NCBI GenBank assembly: GCA_902494935.1 | Contig: CABUVH010000003.1 | Coordinates: 1-52,411 of the forward strand | Direction: 5' to 3' | From: an uncultured Collinsella sp. | GTDB lineage: Bacteria; Actinomycetota; Coriobacteriia; Coriobacteriales; Coriobacteriaceae | Length of the DNA stretch: 52,411 nucleotides | Part shown: piece after piece, positions 44,235-51,599 of the stretch | Numbering within the stretch: the stretch's first letter is position 1 | Layout of the letters: each line of letters starts with the position of its first letter | Position numbers and translations under genes: made by a program | The notes under the pieces: model-generated | What the model was told of the DNA's origin: nothing | Seen by the model: only the letters and a program-made list of their open reading frames with translations | Database searches by the model: none

Positions 44235-45617
44235 TTAGCGGGCTGTCGCTTTGGCTTGGGTGGCGCGATAGGTGCGTGCCGGGTGGCAAAGTAGTACCGC
44301 CACGACCATAAAGAACGCCGTGGTGCCCAGGCTGATGGGGTAGACCATCATGATGTTCGCAAAGGTGCGGAAGTGTGGGAACACGCAGAACACCCAATAG
44401 AAGCGGATGCCGCAGACGCAGATCATGGTGATGAGGGCGGGCGTGAGCGAGATGCCAAAGCCGCGCAGGTAGCCGGACATGTTTTCGTAGAACATGCTAA
44501 AGGCGTACGCCGGGAAGATCGAACATACGCGGATATAGCCGATCGAGACGATGTTGGGATCGCTGTTAAAGAGCGACAAGATCTCGCGCCCCAGGCCGAC
44601 AATAACGATGATCGTGGTGAGTGCAACGATACCGCCTTCGACCAGGCAGACCTTAAGCGTTTTGGTGCAGCGGTCGATCTGGCGGGCACCGTGGTTTTGT
44701 CCCACAAAGGTGGTGCACGCCTGGCTAAAGCTGTTGAGCAGGTTGTAGCATACGTACTCCAAGCTCATAGCGGCGCTCGATGCCGCCATGACCTCGGTGC
44801 CCAGGCTGTTGATAGCAGACTGGATGATGATGTTGGCGACGGCAAAGACGGCGCTCTGGATGCCGGCGGGCAGGCCGATCTTGACGATGCGCTTGAGGGC
44901 GACGGGGTCGATAGCCAGGTCGCGCGGGGTGACGCGGACGACGGAGTCGGTCTTGAGCAGGCGGATAAAGAGCGTAGCGGCGCTGACGGTGTAGGCGATG
45001 GCGGTGGCGATGGCGACGCCCGCGACGCCCCAGTGGAGTACGGGGACAAAGATGAGGTCCAGGCCAATGTTGAGGACGGTGGACACGGCAAGCGCCTGCA
45101 GCGGCATGCGGGTGATGCCGACGGAGCGGAAGATCGCGGCCTCAAAGTTGTAAAGCAAGATCGAGGGCATGCTGAGCAAAAAGACGCGTAGGTAGAGCGA
45201 AGCGAGCGGCATGGTTTCGGCGGGAACGTTGAGCGCGGCGAGCATGGGCTCGGCAAAGATCTCGCCCAGTGCGATGACGACAAAGCCCACGAGCGCCATT
45301 AAAATCGAGGTATGGACGGCGCGTTTGACCATGTTCTGATCGTTGCGGCCGATAGCGTTGGCGATGACCACGTTGGAGCCAAGCGACATGCCAATAAACA
45401 GGTTGAGCATAAGACTGGTAAGCGGAACATTGGAGCCGACCGCCGCCATGGCGAGGGTTCCCTGGTCGCCCGAGAAGTTACCGATGATGACCGTGGCGAT
45501 GAGGTTCGACAGTTGCTCCAAGATGCTCGTGGCGGCCACAGGGAAGGCGAACAGGGGAACATTGCGCCACAGCGATCCGGTGGTCATGTCAATGTGCTTA
45601 GATACGGTGTCAGCCAT
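44235..45617 (-). CDS. MATE-family efflux transporter
   Basis: A 460-residue, 12-helix multidrug/toxic-compound extruder. The N-lobe start (LFAFPVAATSILEQLSNLIATVIIG split by its helix break) and the C-lobe repeat IGLPAGIQSAVFAVANIIIQSAIN, together with QNHGARQ, are family hallmarks. Antiport of cationic compounds against H+ or Na+ is expected. Convergent with the LysR gene; a GGGGACG-type palindrome lies upstream of its start. No partner gene. Confidence 0.94.
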   Translation of the reverse strand: MADTVSKHIDMTTGSLWRNVPLFAFPVAATSILEQLSNLIATVIIGNFSGDQGTLAMAAVGSNVPLTSLMLNLFIGMSLGSNVVIANAIGRNDQNMVKRAVHTSILMALVGFVVIALGEIFAEPMLAALNVPAETMPLASLYLRVFLLSMPSILLYNFEAAIFRSVGITRMPLQALAVSTVLNIGLDLIFVPVLHWGVAGVAIATAIAYTVSAATLFIRLLKTDSVVRVTPRDLAIDPVALKRIVKIGLPAGIQSAVFAVANIIIQSAINSLGTEVMAASSAAMSLEYVCYNLLNSFSQACTTFVGQNHGARQIDRCTKTLKVCLVEGGIVALTTIIVIVGLGREILSLFNSDPNIVSIGYIRVCSIFPAYAFSMFYENMSGYLRGFGISLTPALITMICVCGIRFYWVFCVFPHFRTFANIMMVYPISLGTTAFFMVVAVLLCHPARTYRATQAKATAR

Positions 45618-45681
45618 ACGCTCTCAATCTCTAACATGCTCTTTTGTGCTTATTTGCGCAGACGATGATACTCCTAATCGA

Positions 45682-45739
45682 CTAGTCATTGGGGACGTTC
45701 TAAAACGATTACTCATTCAAGAACGCCCTCAATGACTAG
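45682..45739. repeat. CTAGTCATTGGGGACG-type palindrome
   Basis: 20-bp arms (CTAGTCATTGGGGACGTTCT against AGAACGCCCTCAATGACTAG) with two mismatches around an 18-nt centre containing GATTACTCATT. It is the same family as 23543 and lies between the divergent MATE and RlmA genes. Confidence 0.8.
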
Positions 45740-45795
45740 ATGGGGAAGGCGTGCGACAATGGTGGACGTTGTGTTGTTCGCGCTAAGGAGTTGCC

Positions 45796-46611
45796 ATGTT
45801 GTTGTGTCCCGTTTGCCATGAGCCGTTGGCGGACAATGAGCGCGGTGCTGCTTGCGCGGGCGGACACCGGTTTGACCGTGCGCGCGAGGGCTATCTATAT
45901 CTATTGCGCTCGTCCAAGAGCGGCGACTCCATGGGCGATCCCAAGTCACAGGCGCGCAGCCGTCGTGACTTTCTGAACCGTGGATACTACGCGCCGTTGC
46001 GCGATGCGATGGTCGAGCTGGTGCGCAAGCAGGTGTCTGGGCGTGCTGCGTCTACGAGTGGTCCCATGACGCTGCTCGATATTTGCTGCGGCGAGGGCTA
46101 TTACACCAGCGCCATGGGCGCGGTGCCGGGCGTGGATGCTTACGGTTTCGACCTGGGCAAAGAGATGGTGCGCCTGGCCGCCAAGCGCGGCGATGCGACC
46201 TACTTCGTGGCCAACATGAAGGACATCCCCGTGGCCGATGGCACCTTCGATATGGTGACCGAGCTCTTCGCTCCCTTTAACGAGCGCGAGTTTGCCCGCG
46301 TGCTGGCGCCGGAGGGCTCGCTCTACACCGTGGTGCCGGGCGCCCGTCATCTGTTTGGGCTTAAGGAAGTGCTCTACGATACGCCGTACCTCAACGACGA
46401 GAAGCTGCCGAAGACTACCGAGCTCGAGTTGGTCGGAACGCAGCGGGTATCTGCGAATATTACGCTCCAGACCCAGGCCGACATCGAGGCGGTGTTCCAG
46501 ATGACGCCGTACTACTATCGCACGCGCCCTGCCGACAAAGAGCGCCTGGCAAACTTGGACACGCTCCAGACCGATATCGACTTTATCATCGCCGAGTACC
46601 GCCACAGCTAA
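45796..46611 (+). CDS. 23S rRNA (guanine-N1)-methyltransferase, RlmA type
   Basis: An N-terminal zinc site CPVC ... CAGGH (Cys4, Cys7, Cys20, His24) with the RlmA signature RFDRAREGYLYLL, followed by a SAM-binding domain (LLDICCGEGYYTSAM, DLGKEMVRLAAKR). RlmA enzymes methylate G745 or, in Gram-positives, G748 of 23S rRNA, the latter giving tylosin-type resistance. Which base is used cannot be told. A GACAAT -10 candidate lies about 36 bp upstream, and AAGGAG precedes the ATG. Confidence 0.9.
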   Translation: MLLCPVCHEPLADNERGAACAGGHRFDRAREGYLYLLRSSKSGDSMGDPKSQARSRRDFLNRGYYAPLRDAMVELVRKQVSGRAASTSGPMTLLDICCGEGYYTSAMGAVPGVDAYGFDLGKEMVRLAAKRGDATYFVANMKDIPVADGTFDMVTELFAPFNEREFARVLAPEGSLYTVVPGARHLFGLKEVLYDTPYLNDEKLPKTTELELVGTQRVSANITLQTQADIEAVFQMTPYYYRTRPADKERLANLDTLQTDIDFIIAEYRHS

Positions 46612-46612
46612 C

Positions 46613-46649
46613 AACCTGCCAAAAAGGGACAGATTTATTGTGGCAGGTT
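46613..46649 (+). terminator. Terminator of the RlmA gene
   Basis: 9-bp arms AACCTGCCA and TGGCAGGTT followed by TTTATC, 2 bp after the stop. The loop contains AAAGGGACAG, echoing the palindrome families of this genome. Confidence 0.75.
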
Positions 46650-46665
46650 TTATCTGGGCAAACGT

Positions 46666-46703
46666 AAAGGGCCGACCGCGGAGATGCGCGATTGGCCCTT
46701 TTT
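46666..46703 (-). terminator. Terminator of the small membrane-protein gene
   Basis: AAAGGGCC/GGCCCTTT arms with a GC-rich loop; T-run on the plus side and A/T-rich arm on the minus side, lying 37 bp after the minus-strand stop, so it may serve both convergent genes. Confidence 0.65.
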
Positions 46704-46739
46704 AGTTGCTTGGCTGCAGAGGTTATGAGAAGCGAGCGC

Positions 46740-47141
46740 TTACAGGCGGTCCTTGTTCTCGGCCTTAACGGCGTGTGCCTGCTGAACAAAGAACAGGTCG
46801 TAGACCACGATGACAAAGGCGACGATATTGACGGAGCTGCCGCCGAGCGCGGGAAGCGTGAGCGCGGCCTGCGCAATCGTGGCGATTGCGGCAACGATGC
46901 CGAGCTTAAACGCACCATCCACCTGCGAAGGCTTGTTGGCGCCCTTGATGCCCGCAACGCCCGCGGCGAGATCGATGAGGCCCTTGGCGACCAGCACGAC
47001 CGCGGCGAGCATAGCGTTCGACCCGTACGTGGAATCGAGGTTGCCGGTCGCGATGCCGACGCCGGCGATGACGAGGCTGGCGATGCCCAAAACAAAGTAG
47101 ACGAGGGCAAGGATTTTGAGAGTCTTGCGAGCGGAACTCAT
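46740..47141 (-). CDS. Small four-helix membrane protein
   Basis: A 133-residue hydrophobic protein with four predicted membrane helices (LALVYFVLGIASLVIAGVGI; LAAVVLVAKGLIDLAAGVAGI, split at a turn; LGIVAAIATIAQAALTL; VAFVIVVYDLFFVQQA) and a short charged C-terminus. I recognise no family function. AAAGGA lies 6 nt before the chosen ATG; the longer frame upstream lacks support. It stands alone between RlmA and a small plus-strand ORF. Confidence 0.75.
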   Translation of the reverse strand: MSSARKTLKILALVYFVLGIASLVIAGVGIATGNLDSTYGSNAMLAAVVLVAKGLIDLAAGVAGIKGANKPSQVDGAFKLGIVAAIATIAQAALTLPALGGSSVNIVAFVIVVYDLFFVQQAHAVKAENKDRL

Positions 47142-47374
47142 GGCTGGTCCTTTCGATACGAGTACGTCAATCTGACGTACCCCATGTGCTGCACATATGG
47201 TGAAGCACATTGTAGTTCAACGCGGCGATGCATGCGCCTGAAAGCGCTTTGACCCCGCGCAGCCCACCCCAACCTTTCAAAAAGGAAAGCTGGACGTAAG
47301 CCAAATCGATGGCAGCCCATGTGCGGCGCTGCGATGATGAGGCCGTAACAAGGAGCTGGTCTCAAGGAGGAGTC

Positions 47375-47518
47375 ATGATGTACGGAGCAGGGCAAGTGCG
47401 TGAGCCGCGGTCGTTGGGAAGGCGCATGGGTGATTCTGTGATCGCTGCCGTGTGCACGGGATTGATGGCGGTGCTTTGCATTGGGATGCTGTGGGCCATG
47501 TCACATGTGGGACAATAG
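47375..47518 (+). CDS. 47-residue single-helix membrane peptide
   Basis: A short frame with a near-consensus AAGGAGGA ribosome site 4 nt before ATG-ATG. A basic, polar start (REPRSLGRRMGD) is followed by one membrane helix (SVIAAVCTGLMAVLCIGMLWAM). Function unknown. The strong Shine-Dalgarno makes translation likely. It lies 63 bp before the RsmJ gene, and a GACAAT -10 candidate for that gene overlaps its stop. Confidence 0.6.
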   Translation: MMYGAGQVREPRSLGRRMGDSVIAAVCTGLMAVLCIGMLWAMSHVGQ

Positions 47519-47581
47519 CGGACGGTTGGGTGCTGGCATGAACGGCGCTCACGTATTCGTTTTGCTTGTTAAGGAGTACCC

Positions 47582-48286
47582 ATGGGCGTCGTCGATCCCT
47601 TTTCTGTTGCTCGGGCCGCGGGGCTTGAGCTGATCGGGAAGTCCGAGGGCCTCACGCTCACCGACGGCACGATGGAGCTGCGCGCCGATTTCACCCGCAT
47701 GCTTCCGCGGCTTAAACAGGGCCGTCTGCAACAAGAGTTGCTGGTAAAGGCTGCGCGCGCAAAAGGCATCGAGCGGCCATGGGCGATTGACGCTACGGCG
47801 GGCTTTGGCGAGGATTCGCTGCTGCTGGCGGCCGCGGGCTTTACCGTCGATCTGTATGAGCAGGATTGCGTGATCGCGGCGCTCCTCAAGGATGCCCTGG
47901 AGCGCGCGGCAGATGATCCGGCGCTTGCGGCTGCCGTGGCTCGCATGCGCCTTCATGCGGGCGAGGACAGCATTGCCGGCCTTCGCCATACAGCTGAGCT
48001 GATCGAGCAGGGCGAGCTCGCGGCTCCCGACGTGGTGTATCTGGACCCCATGTTTCCCGAGCGCACCAAAAGTGCGGCGGTCAAAAAGAAGTTCCAACTC
48101 TTGCACCATCTGGAACGGCCATGTACCGATGAGGAGACGCTGGTCGAAGCCGCGCTTGCGGTGCACCCGCGCAAGGTCGTTATCAAGCGGCCGGTGAAGG
48201 GCCCGCTGCTTGCCGGCGTTAAGCCGAGCTATCAACTTGCGGGCAAGGCCGTTCGTTACGATGTTTTGGTGCCGCCGCGCCCGTAG
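47582..48286 (+). CDS. rsmJ: 16S rRNA (guanine1516-N2)-methyltransferase, RsmJ-like
   Basis: A 234-residue SAM-dependent methyltransferase. SAM motif DATAGFGEDSLLLAAAGF, and the catalytic-type VYLDPMFPERTKSAAVKK, with HLERPCTDEETLVEAA, are the RsmJ hallmarks; RsmJ methylates N2 of G1516 in 16S rRNA. TTAAGGAG lies 6 nt before the ATG. Probably transcribed alone or with the small membrane peptide upstream. Confidence 0.9.
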   Translation: MGVVDPFSVARAAGLELIGKSEGLTLTDGTMELRADFTRMLPRLKQGRLQQELLVKAARAKGIERPWAIDATAGFGEDSLLLAAAGFTVDLYEQDCVIAALLKDALERAADDPALAAAVARMRLHAGEDSIAGLRHTAELIEQGELAAPDVVYLDPMFPERTKSAAVKKKFQLLHHLERPCTDEETLVEAALAVHPRKVVIKRPVKGPLLAGVKPSYQLAGKAVRYDVLVPPRP

Positions 48287-48334
48287 CTTGCGTGCGATTA
48301 CCGGGGCATCGCTAGTGCCGTGCCGATGCGGTCC

Positions 48335-48631
48335 CTATTTCCAAGGGTGCGACGTCAGGTGCCAGCCGCCGCAGTATTCACATTTGTAGCAGGCCAAACC
48401 ACGCCGCCCGCGGTTTTCGCAGTCGGCCATAACTGCCTCGGCCTCGGCGCGTGTGTCGTAACGGTTTTTGCGTTCGCACGACTTGTAACGCCAGGCTTCA
48501 TCGCGCTCGGCGTCTAGGGCGTCGCGGCGCTCGTCCTCGCGCGCAAACAGGTCGCTCATATCGCCGCCGGTAGCAGCGCCCAAAAACTCGCATTTTGCCT
48601 TTGACCAGGCGGCCCGCTTTTTGCTTCCCAT
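48335..48631 (-). CDS. Small zinc-finger-like protein of unknown function
   Basis: A 98-residue basic protein. The C-terminal half reads CERKNRYDTRAEAEAVMADC, then LACYKCEYCGGWHLTSHP, a CxxC-x2-H pattern suited to a zinc site and resembling small conserved actinobacterial and phage proteins ending in GWHLT. The N-terminal half is charged and helical. I use the ATG; an in-frame TTG seven codons upstream (MEKGAKQ) is an alternative start. A nucleic-acid-binding role is only inferred. Confidence 0.7.
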   Translation of the reverse strand: MGSKKRAAWSKAKCEFLGAATGGDMSDLFAREDERRDALDAERDEAWRYKSCERKNRYDTRAEAEAVMADCENRGRRGLACYKCEYCGGWHLTSHPWK

Positions 48632-48655
48632 CTGCTTCGCGCCCTTCTCCAAACG

Positions 48656-48687
48656 TTGGTATCATTGCTCAATCAAAGTGATACCAA
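48656..48687 (+). promoter_or_regulatory. Inverted repeat in the divergent small-protein/GNAT promoter
   Basis: Perfect 9-bp arms TTGGTATCA and TGATACCAA with a 14-bp spacer, ending about 20 bp before the GNAT start. It resembles a repressor operator; the TTGGTAT half is also present in the repeats at 51536. Confidence 0.5.
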
Positions 48688-48708
48688 TAAACGTGAGGTC
48701 GCCGCGTG

Positions 48709-49197
48709 ATGATCAGAAAAACCCTCGATACCGACATTCCCGCCGTCATTGCTATCTATGACGCGGCCCGCGCCTTTACGCGCGCGCATGGCAACGCCAC
48801 GCAGTGGCCCGAGGGCACGCCTTCTGTCGAGCAGCTGGCTGCCGATATCGCCGCCGGTGGCAGCTATGTGTGCGAAGTCGACGGCCACGTGGTGGCGACG
48901 TTTGCCTTTTTGCCGGGCCCAGACGAGTGCTATGACGTAATTGAGGATGGCCAATGGCGTAGCGACACTCCGTACGCCGTGCTGCACCGTGTGGCGTCCG
49001 ATGGCACCGTGCACGGTGTCGCGGCTGCGATGTTTGCCTTTGCCAAGGAGCGTGCCGATCACCTGCGCATCGACACGCATCAGGACAACCTGCCCATGCA
49101 GGGAGCCATCGCCAAGGCCGGGTTTAAGCGCGCCGGTATCGTATATGTGTCGGACGGTACGCCGCGCGTCGCGTTTGATTGGCTGCGCGAGGCATAA
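48709..49197 (+). CDS. GNAT-family N-acetyltransferase
   Basis: A 162-residue GNAT-fold protein. It starts IRKTLDTDIPAVIAIYDAA, has the central strand VVATFAFLPGP, a degenerate acetyl-CoA loop region (GTVHGVAAAMFAFAKE), and the late DTHQDNLPMQGAIAKAGFKRAG, which is the usual GNAT C-terminal signature. The substrate is unknown. GAGG lies 10 nt before the ATG and 7 nt before a GTG immediately upstream, so the start may be one codon earlier. It ends at a strong terminator. Confidence 0.88.
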   Translation: MIRKTLDTDIPAVIAIYDAARAFTRAHGNATQWPEGTPSVEQLAADIAAGGSYVCEVDGHVVATFAFLPGPDECYDVIEDGQWRSDTPYAVLHRVASDGTVHGVAAAMFAFAKERADHLRIDTHQDNLPMQGAIAKAGFKRAGIVYVSDGTPRVAFDWLREA

Positions 49198-49231
49198 AGG
49201 CCGAGTCACATACCAGCGTTTCACCGAAATG

Positions 49232-49258
49232 AAAATGGCCCCGAGTGGGGCCATTTTT
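49232..49258 (+). terminator. Intrinsic terminator of the GNAT gene
   Basis: An 11-bp stem AAAATGGCCCC with GAGT tetraloop, followed by TTTTT. Confidence 0.92.
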
Positions 49259-49275
49259 GGTAAAACGCGTTGTTG

Positions 49276-49428
49276 TGGGGCTCGCGTTGTTATCGCCCCA
49301 GATGAGCCCGGGCAGACAAAAAGAGGAGGTGCCGGCTTTCGCAAGGCGCGAACCTACGAAAATCGCCGCGCGGCAACGCGGGGCGATGAGCTCGGTCGGG
49401 GGATAGGGCCCGCTTCGCCCGCCGGCCC
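49276..49428 (+). other. GC-rich structured leader upstream of the TetM-like gene
   Basis: About 150 bp with several stems: TGGGGC/GCCCCA (49276-49300) competes with GGGCTC/GAGCCC (49278-49309), then ATCGCC-GCGC ... CGCG-GGCGAT (49362-49387) and GGGCC/GGCCC (49406-49428). A possible promoter (TAAATTGTATCATC, 49430) comes after it, so it could be a separate small RNA or a leader from an earlier promoter. It matches no RNA family that I recognise. Confidence 0.4.
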
Positions 49429-49502
49429 GTAAATTGTATCATCCAGTGTGGAACGAGGACGCCCGTTGCCGCGTGCGATGGGTTTGCAATAAGAGGAGAG
49501 CC

Positions 49503-51506
49503 ATGTCGAAGCAAGCGGTCGTTGGAATCTTGGCGCATGTCGATGCCGGCAAGACCACGCTGGCCGAGGCCATGCTGTTCAACGCGGGTCGCATTCGCAA
49601 GCGCGGCCGCGTGGACGATGGTGATTCGCATCTGGACACTGACGCGATCGAGCGCGAGCGCGGCATCACGATTTTCTCGTCGCAGGCCGTACTCGACCAT
49701 GGCGATACCCACGTCATGCTCGTGGATGCACCGGGGCATGTCGATTTTTCGGCCGAGGCGGAGCGCACATTGCGCGCGCTGGACTACGCGATTTTAGTTG
49801 TGGGCGCCAACGACGGCGTGCAGGGGCACACCGAAACCCTGTGGCGCCTGCTTGCACGCTATGACATCCCGACGTTCATCTATATCAACAAAATCGATTT
49901 GGAGAATCCCGGCCGCGATGTTTTGCTGGCACAACTTGGGCAACGTCTTTCCGAGGGCTGCCTGGATGCCAACGAACTGCTGACGGGTGGTGGCGTTCAG
50001 GAAGACGCTGCCGCGTTAGACGAAGAAGCGCTCGAGGAGTTTCTTGAGGCGGGTGAGCTTTCTGTCGCAACGCTGTCGCGCATGGTTGCCGAGCGCAAGC
50101 TCTTTCCCTGTTTTGCCGGCTCGGCGCTCAGGGATCAAGGCGTGGACGAGCTGCTGGATGGCATATGTGCGCTGATGCGTGAACAGACATGGCTCCCGGA
50201 GTTTGCCGCGCGCGTCTATCGTGTCAGCCAAGGTGTTCGCGGCGAGCGCTTGGCATGGGTTAAAGTGACCGGCGGCACGCTGCACGCAAAACAGATGATT
50301 GGTGGACGTTCCGGTGCCGAGGCATGGGAGCAGAAGGTCGATCAGGTACGCATCTATAACGGCGAAAAGTATGAGCTTGCCCAAGAAGTTGCTGCTGGCG
50401 GTATTTGTGCCGTGACGGGTCTTGCGCACGTTCGCCCAGGGGACGCCCTGGGCGCGGAACCTGCGAGCGATGCGCCCGTCATTGCGCCGGTCCTCACCTA
50501 TACGGTGCTTCCGGGCGAACACGATGTCCATACGGTGTTCAAGGCATTGACTGAGTTAGCGGACGAAGATCCCATGCTCGGCGTAAGCTGGAACACGCAT
50601 CTTGAACAAATACATCTGCAGCTCATGGGAGCGGTGCAGCTCGAGGTCGTGCAGCGCGTGCTGGCCGATCGTTTTGGCCTTGCGGTCGAGTTTGAGCCCG
50701 GCGGCATCCTCTATAAGGAGACCATTTCGCAGCCGGTCGAGGGCGTGGGCCACTTTGAGCCACTGCGCCACTATGCCGAGGTGCATCTGCGTCTGGAGCC
50801 GTTGCCAGCGGGTTCGGGCGTGCAGTTTGGCACCGTGACCTCGACCGACGAGCTCGATCTTAACTGGCAACGTCTGGCGCTCACCAACGCCATGGAGCGC
50901 GATCACCTGGGTGTGCTGACCGGCTCGCCCATCGCCGATGTGCGCATTACGCTCACGGGCGGCCGCGCGCATGCCAAACACACCGAGGGCGGCGACTTTC
51001 GCCAGGCCACGTACCGCGCGATTCGCCAGGGGCTCATGCAGGCGCGTGAGGCCGGCGCGGCGGTGCTGCTGGAGCCGTGGTATCGCTTTGAGCTCGAGGT
51101 GCCGGGGGAGTGCGTGGGCCGGGCGCTCTCGGATGCCACGCGCATGGGTGCCGAGTACGAGCCGCCGGCGATGGCGGGGGACCGGGCGAAGCTTGTGGGT
51201 CGCGTGCCGGCATCTGAGGTGCAGGATTACGCGCTGGAGGTGGCTGCCTACACGAGCGGTCGCGGACATCTGTACCTGGAGTTCGCCGGCTATGCGGCTT
51301 GTCATGATGCCGAGCGCGTCATCGAGACTGCCGCCTATGAGCCAGAGGCCGATCTGCCCAACACGCCCGATTCGGTCTTTTGCTCTCACGGCGCCGGTTA
51401 CACGGTCAAATGGTGCGACGTCCCCGCCGCAGCGCACGTAAAGGTCGATCCCGCCACCTTTCGCCCCTGGCGAGCAGCAGACGCGGAGTTTTTCGGCCAC
51501 ATGTAA
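49503..51506 (+). CDS. TetM/TetW-like ribosomal protection GTPase
   Basis: A 667-residue EF-G-like GTPase: G1 GILAHVDAGKTTLAE, switch ERERGITIF, G3 DAPGHVDF, G4 NKID, then domains II-V with the TetM-type PVEGVGHFEPLRHYAEVHL and GGRAHAKHTEGGDFRQA. This group (translation-factor GTPases related to Tet(M)) removes tetracycline or other obstacles from the ribosome, though many chromosomal members do not confer resistance. Length is close to the 639 residues of TetM. GAGGAGAG precedes the ATG by 2-5 nt; an open frame upstream overlaps the probable promoter. Base composition equals that of its neighbours, so it looks resident rather than recently acquired. Confidence 0.88.
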   Translation: MSKQAVVGILAHVDAGKTTLAEAMLFNAGRIRKRGRVDDGDSHLDTDAIERERGITIFSSQAVLDHGDTHVMLVDAPGHVDFSAEAERTLRALDYAILVVGANDGVQGHTETLWRLLARYDIPTFIYINKIDLENPGRDVLLAQLGQRLSEGCLDANELLTGGGVQEDAAALDEEALEEFLEAGELSVATLSRMVAERKLFPCFAGSALRDQGVDELLDGICALMREQTWLPEFAARVYRVSQGVRGERLAWVKVTGGTLHAKQMIGGRSGAEAWEQKVDQVRIYNGEKYELAQEVAAGGICAVTGLAHVRPGDALGAEPASDAPVIAPVLTYTVLPGEHDVHTVFKALTELADEDPMLGVSWNTHLEQIHLQLMGAVQLEVVQRVLADRFGLAVEFEPGGILYKETISQPVEGVGHFEPLRHYAEVHLRLEPLPAGSGVQFGTVTSTDELDLNWQRLALTNAMERDHLGVLTGSPIADVRITLTGGRAHAKHTEGGDFRQATYRAIRQGLMQAREAGAAVLLEPWYRFELEVPGECVGRALSDATRMGAEYEPPAMAGDRAKLVGRVPASEVQDYALEVAAYTSGRGHLYLEFAGYAACHDAERVIETAAYEPEADLPNTPDSVFCSHGAGYTVKWCDVPAAAHVKVDPATFRPWRAADAEFFGHM

Positions 51507-51531
51507 CAAAGGGACAGCCCCTTTGTCATAT
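51501..51531. repeat. Degenerate GGGACAGTCCC palindrome over a stop codon
   Basis: ATGTAACAAAGGGAC and CCCCTTTGTCATAT form a stem that includes the last codon and stop of the TetM-like gene. It belongs to the family at 9483 and 16040. Confidence 0.75.
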
Positions 51532-51535
51532 GCTA

Positions 51536-51572
51536 TTGGTATAACTCGGTACAAGTTGGTATAACTATTACC
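51536..51572 (+). promoter_or_regulatory. Direct repeats TTGGTATAACT in the promoter of the AAA ATPase gene
   Basis: Two identical 11-bp boxes start exactly 20 bp apart (51536 and 51556), followed by ATTACC, ending 28 bp before the start codon. The spacing of about two helix turns suits an activator or repressor binding one face of the DNA. Confidence 0.55.
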
Positions 51573-51599
51573 GGGGTTTGCCAATCCGAGGAGGCCGAC

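Noticed and set aside
49260..49500. SRP RNA, RNase P RNA, tmRNA or tRNA
   Set aside because: None of their conserved sequence blocks is present on either strand.
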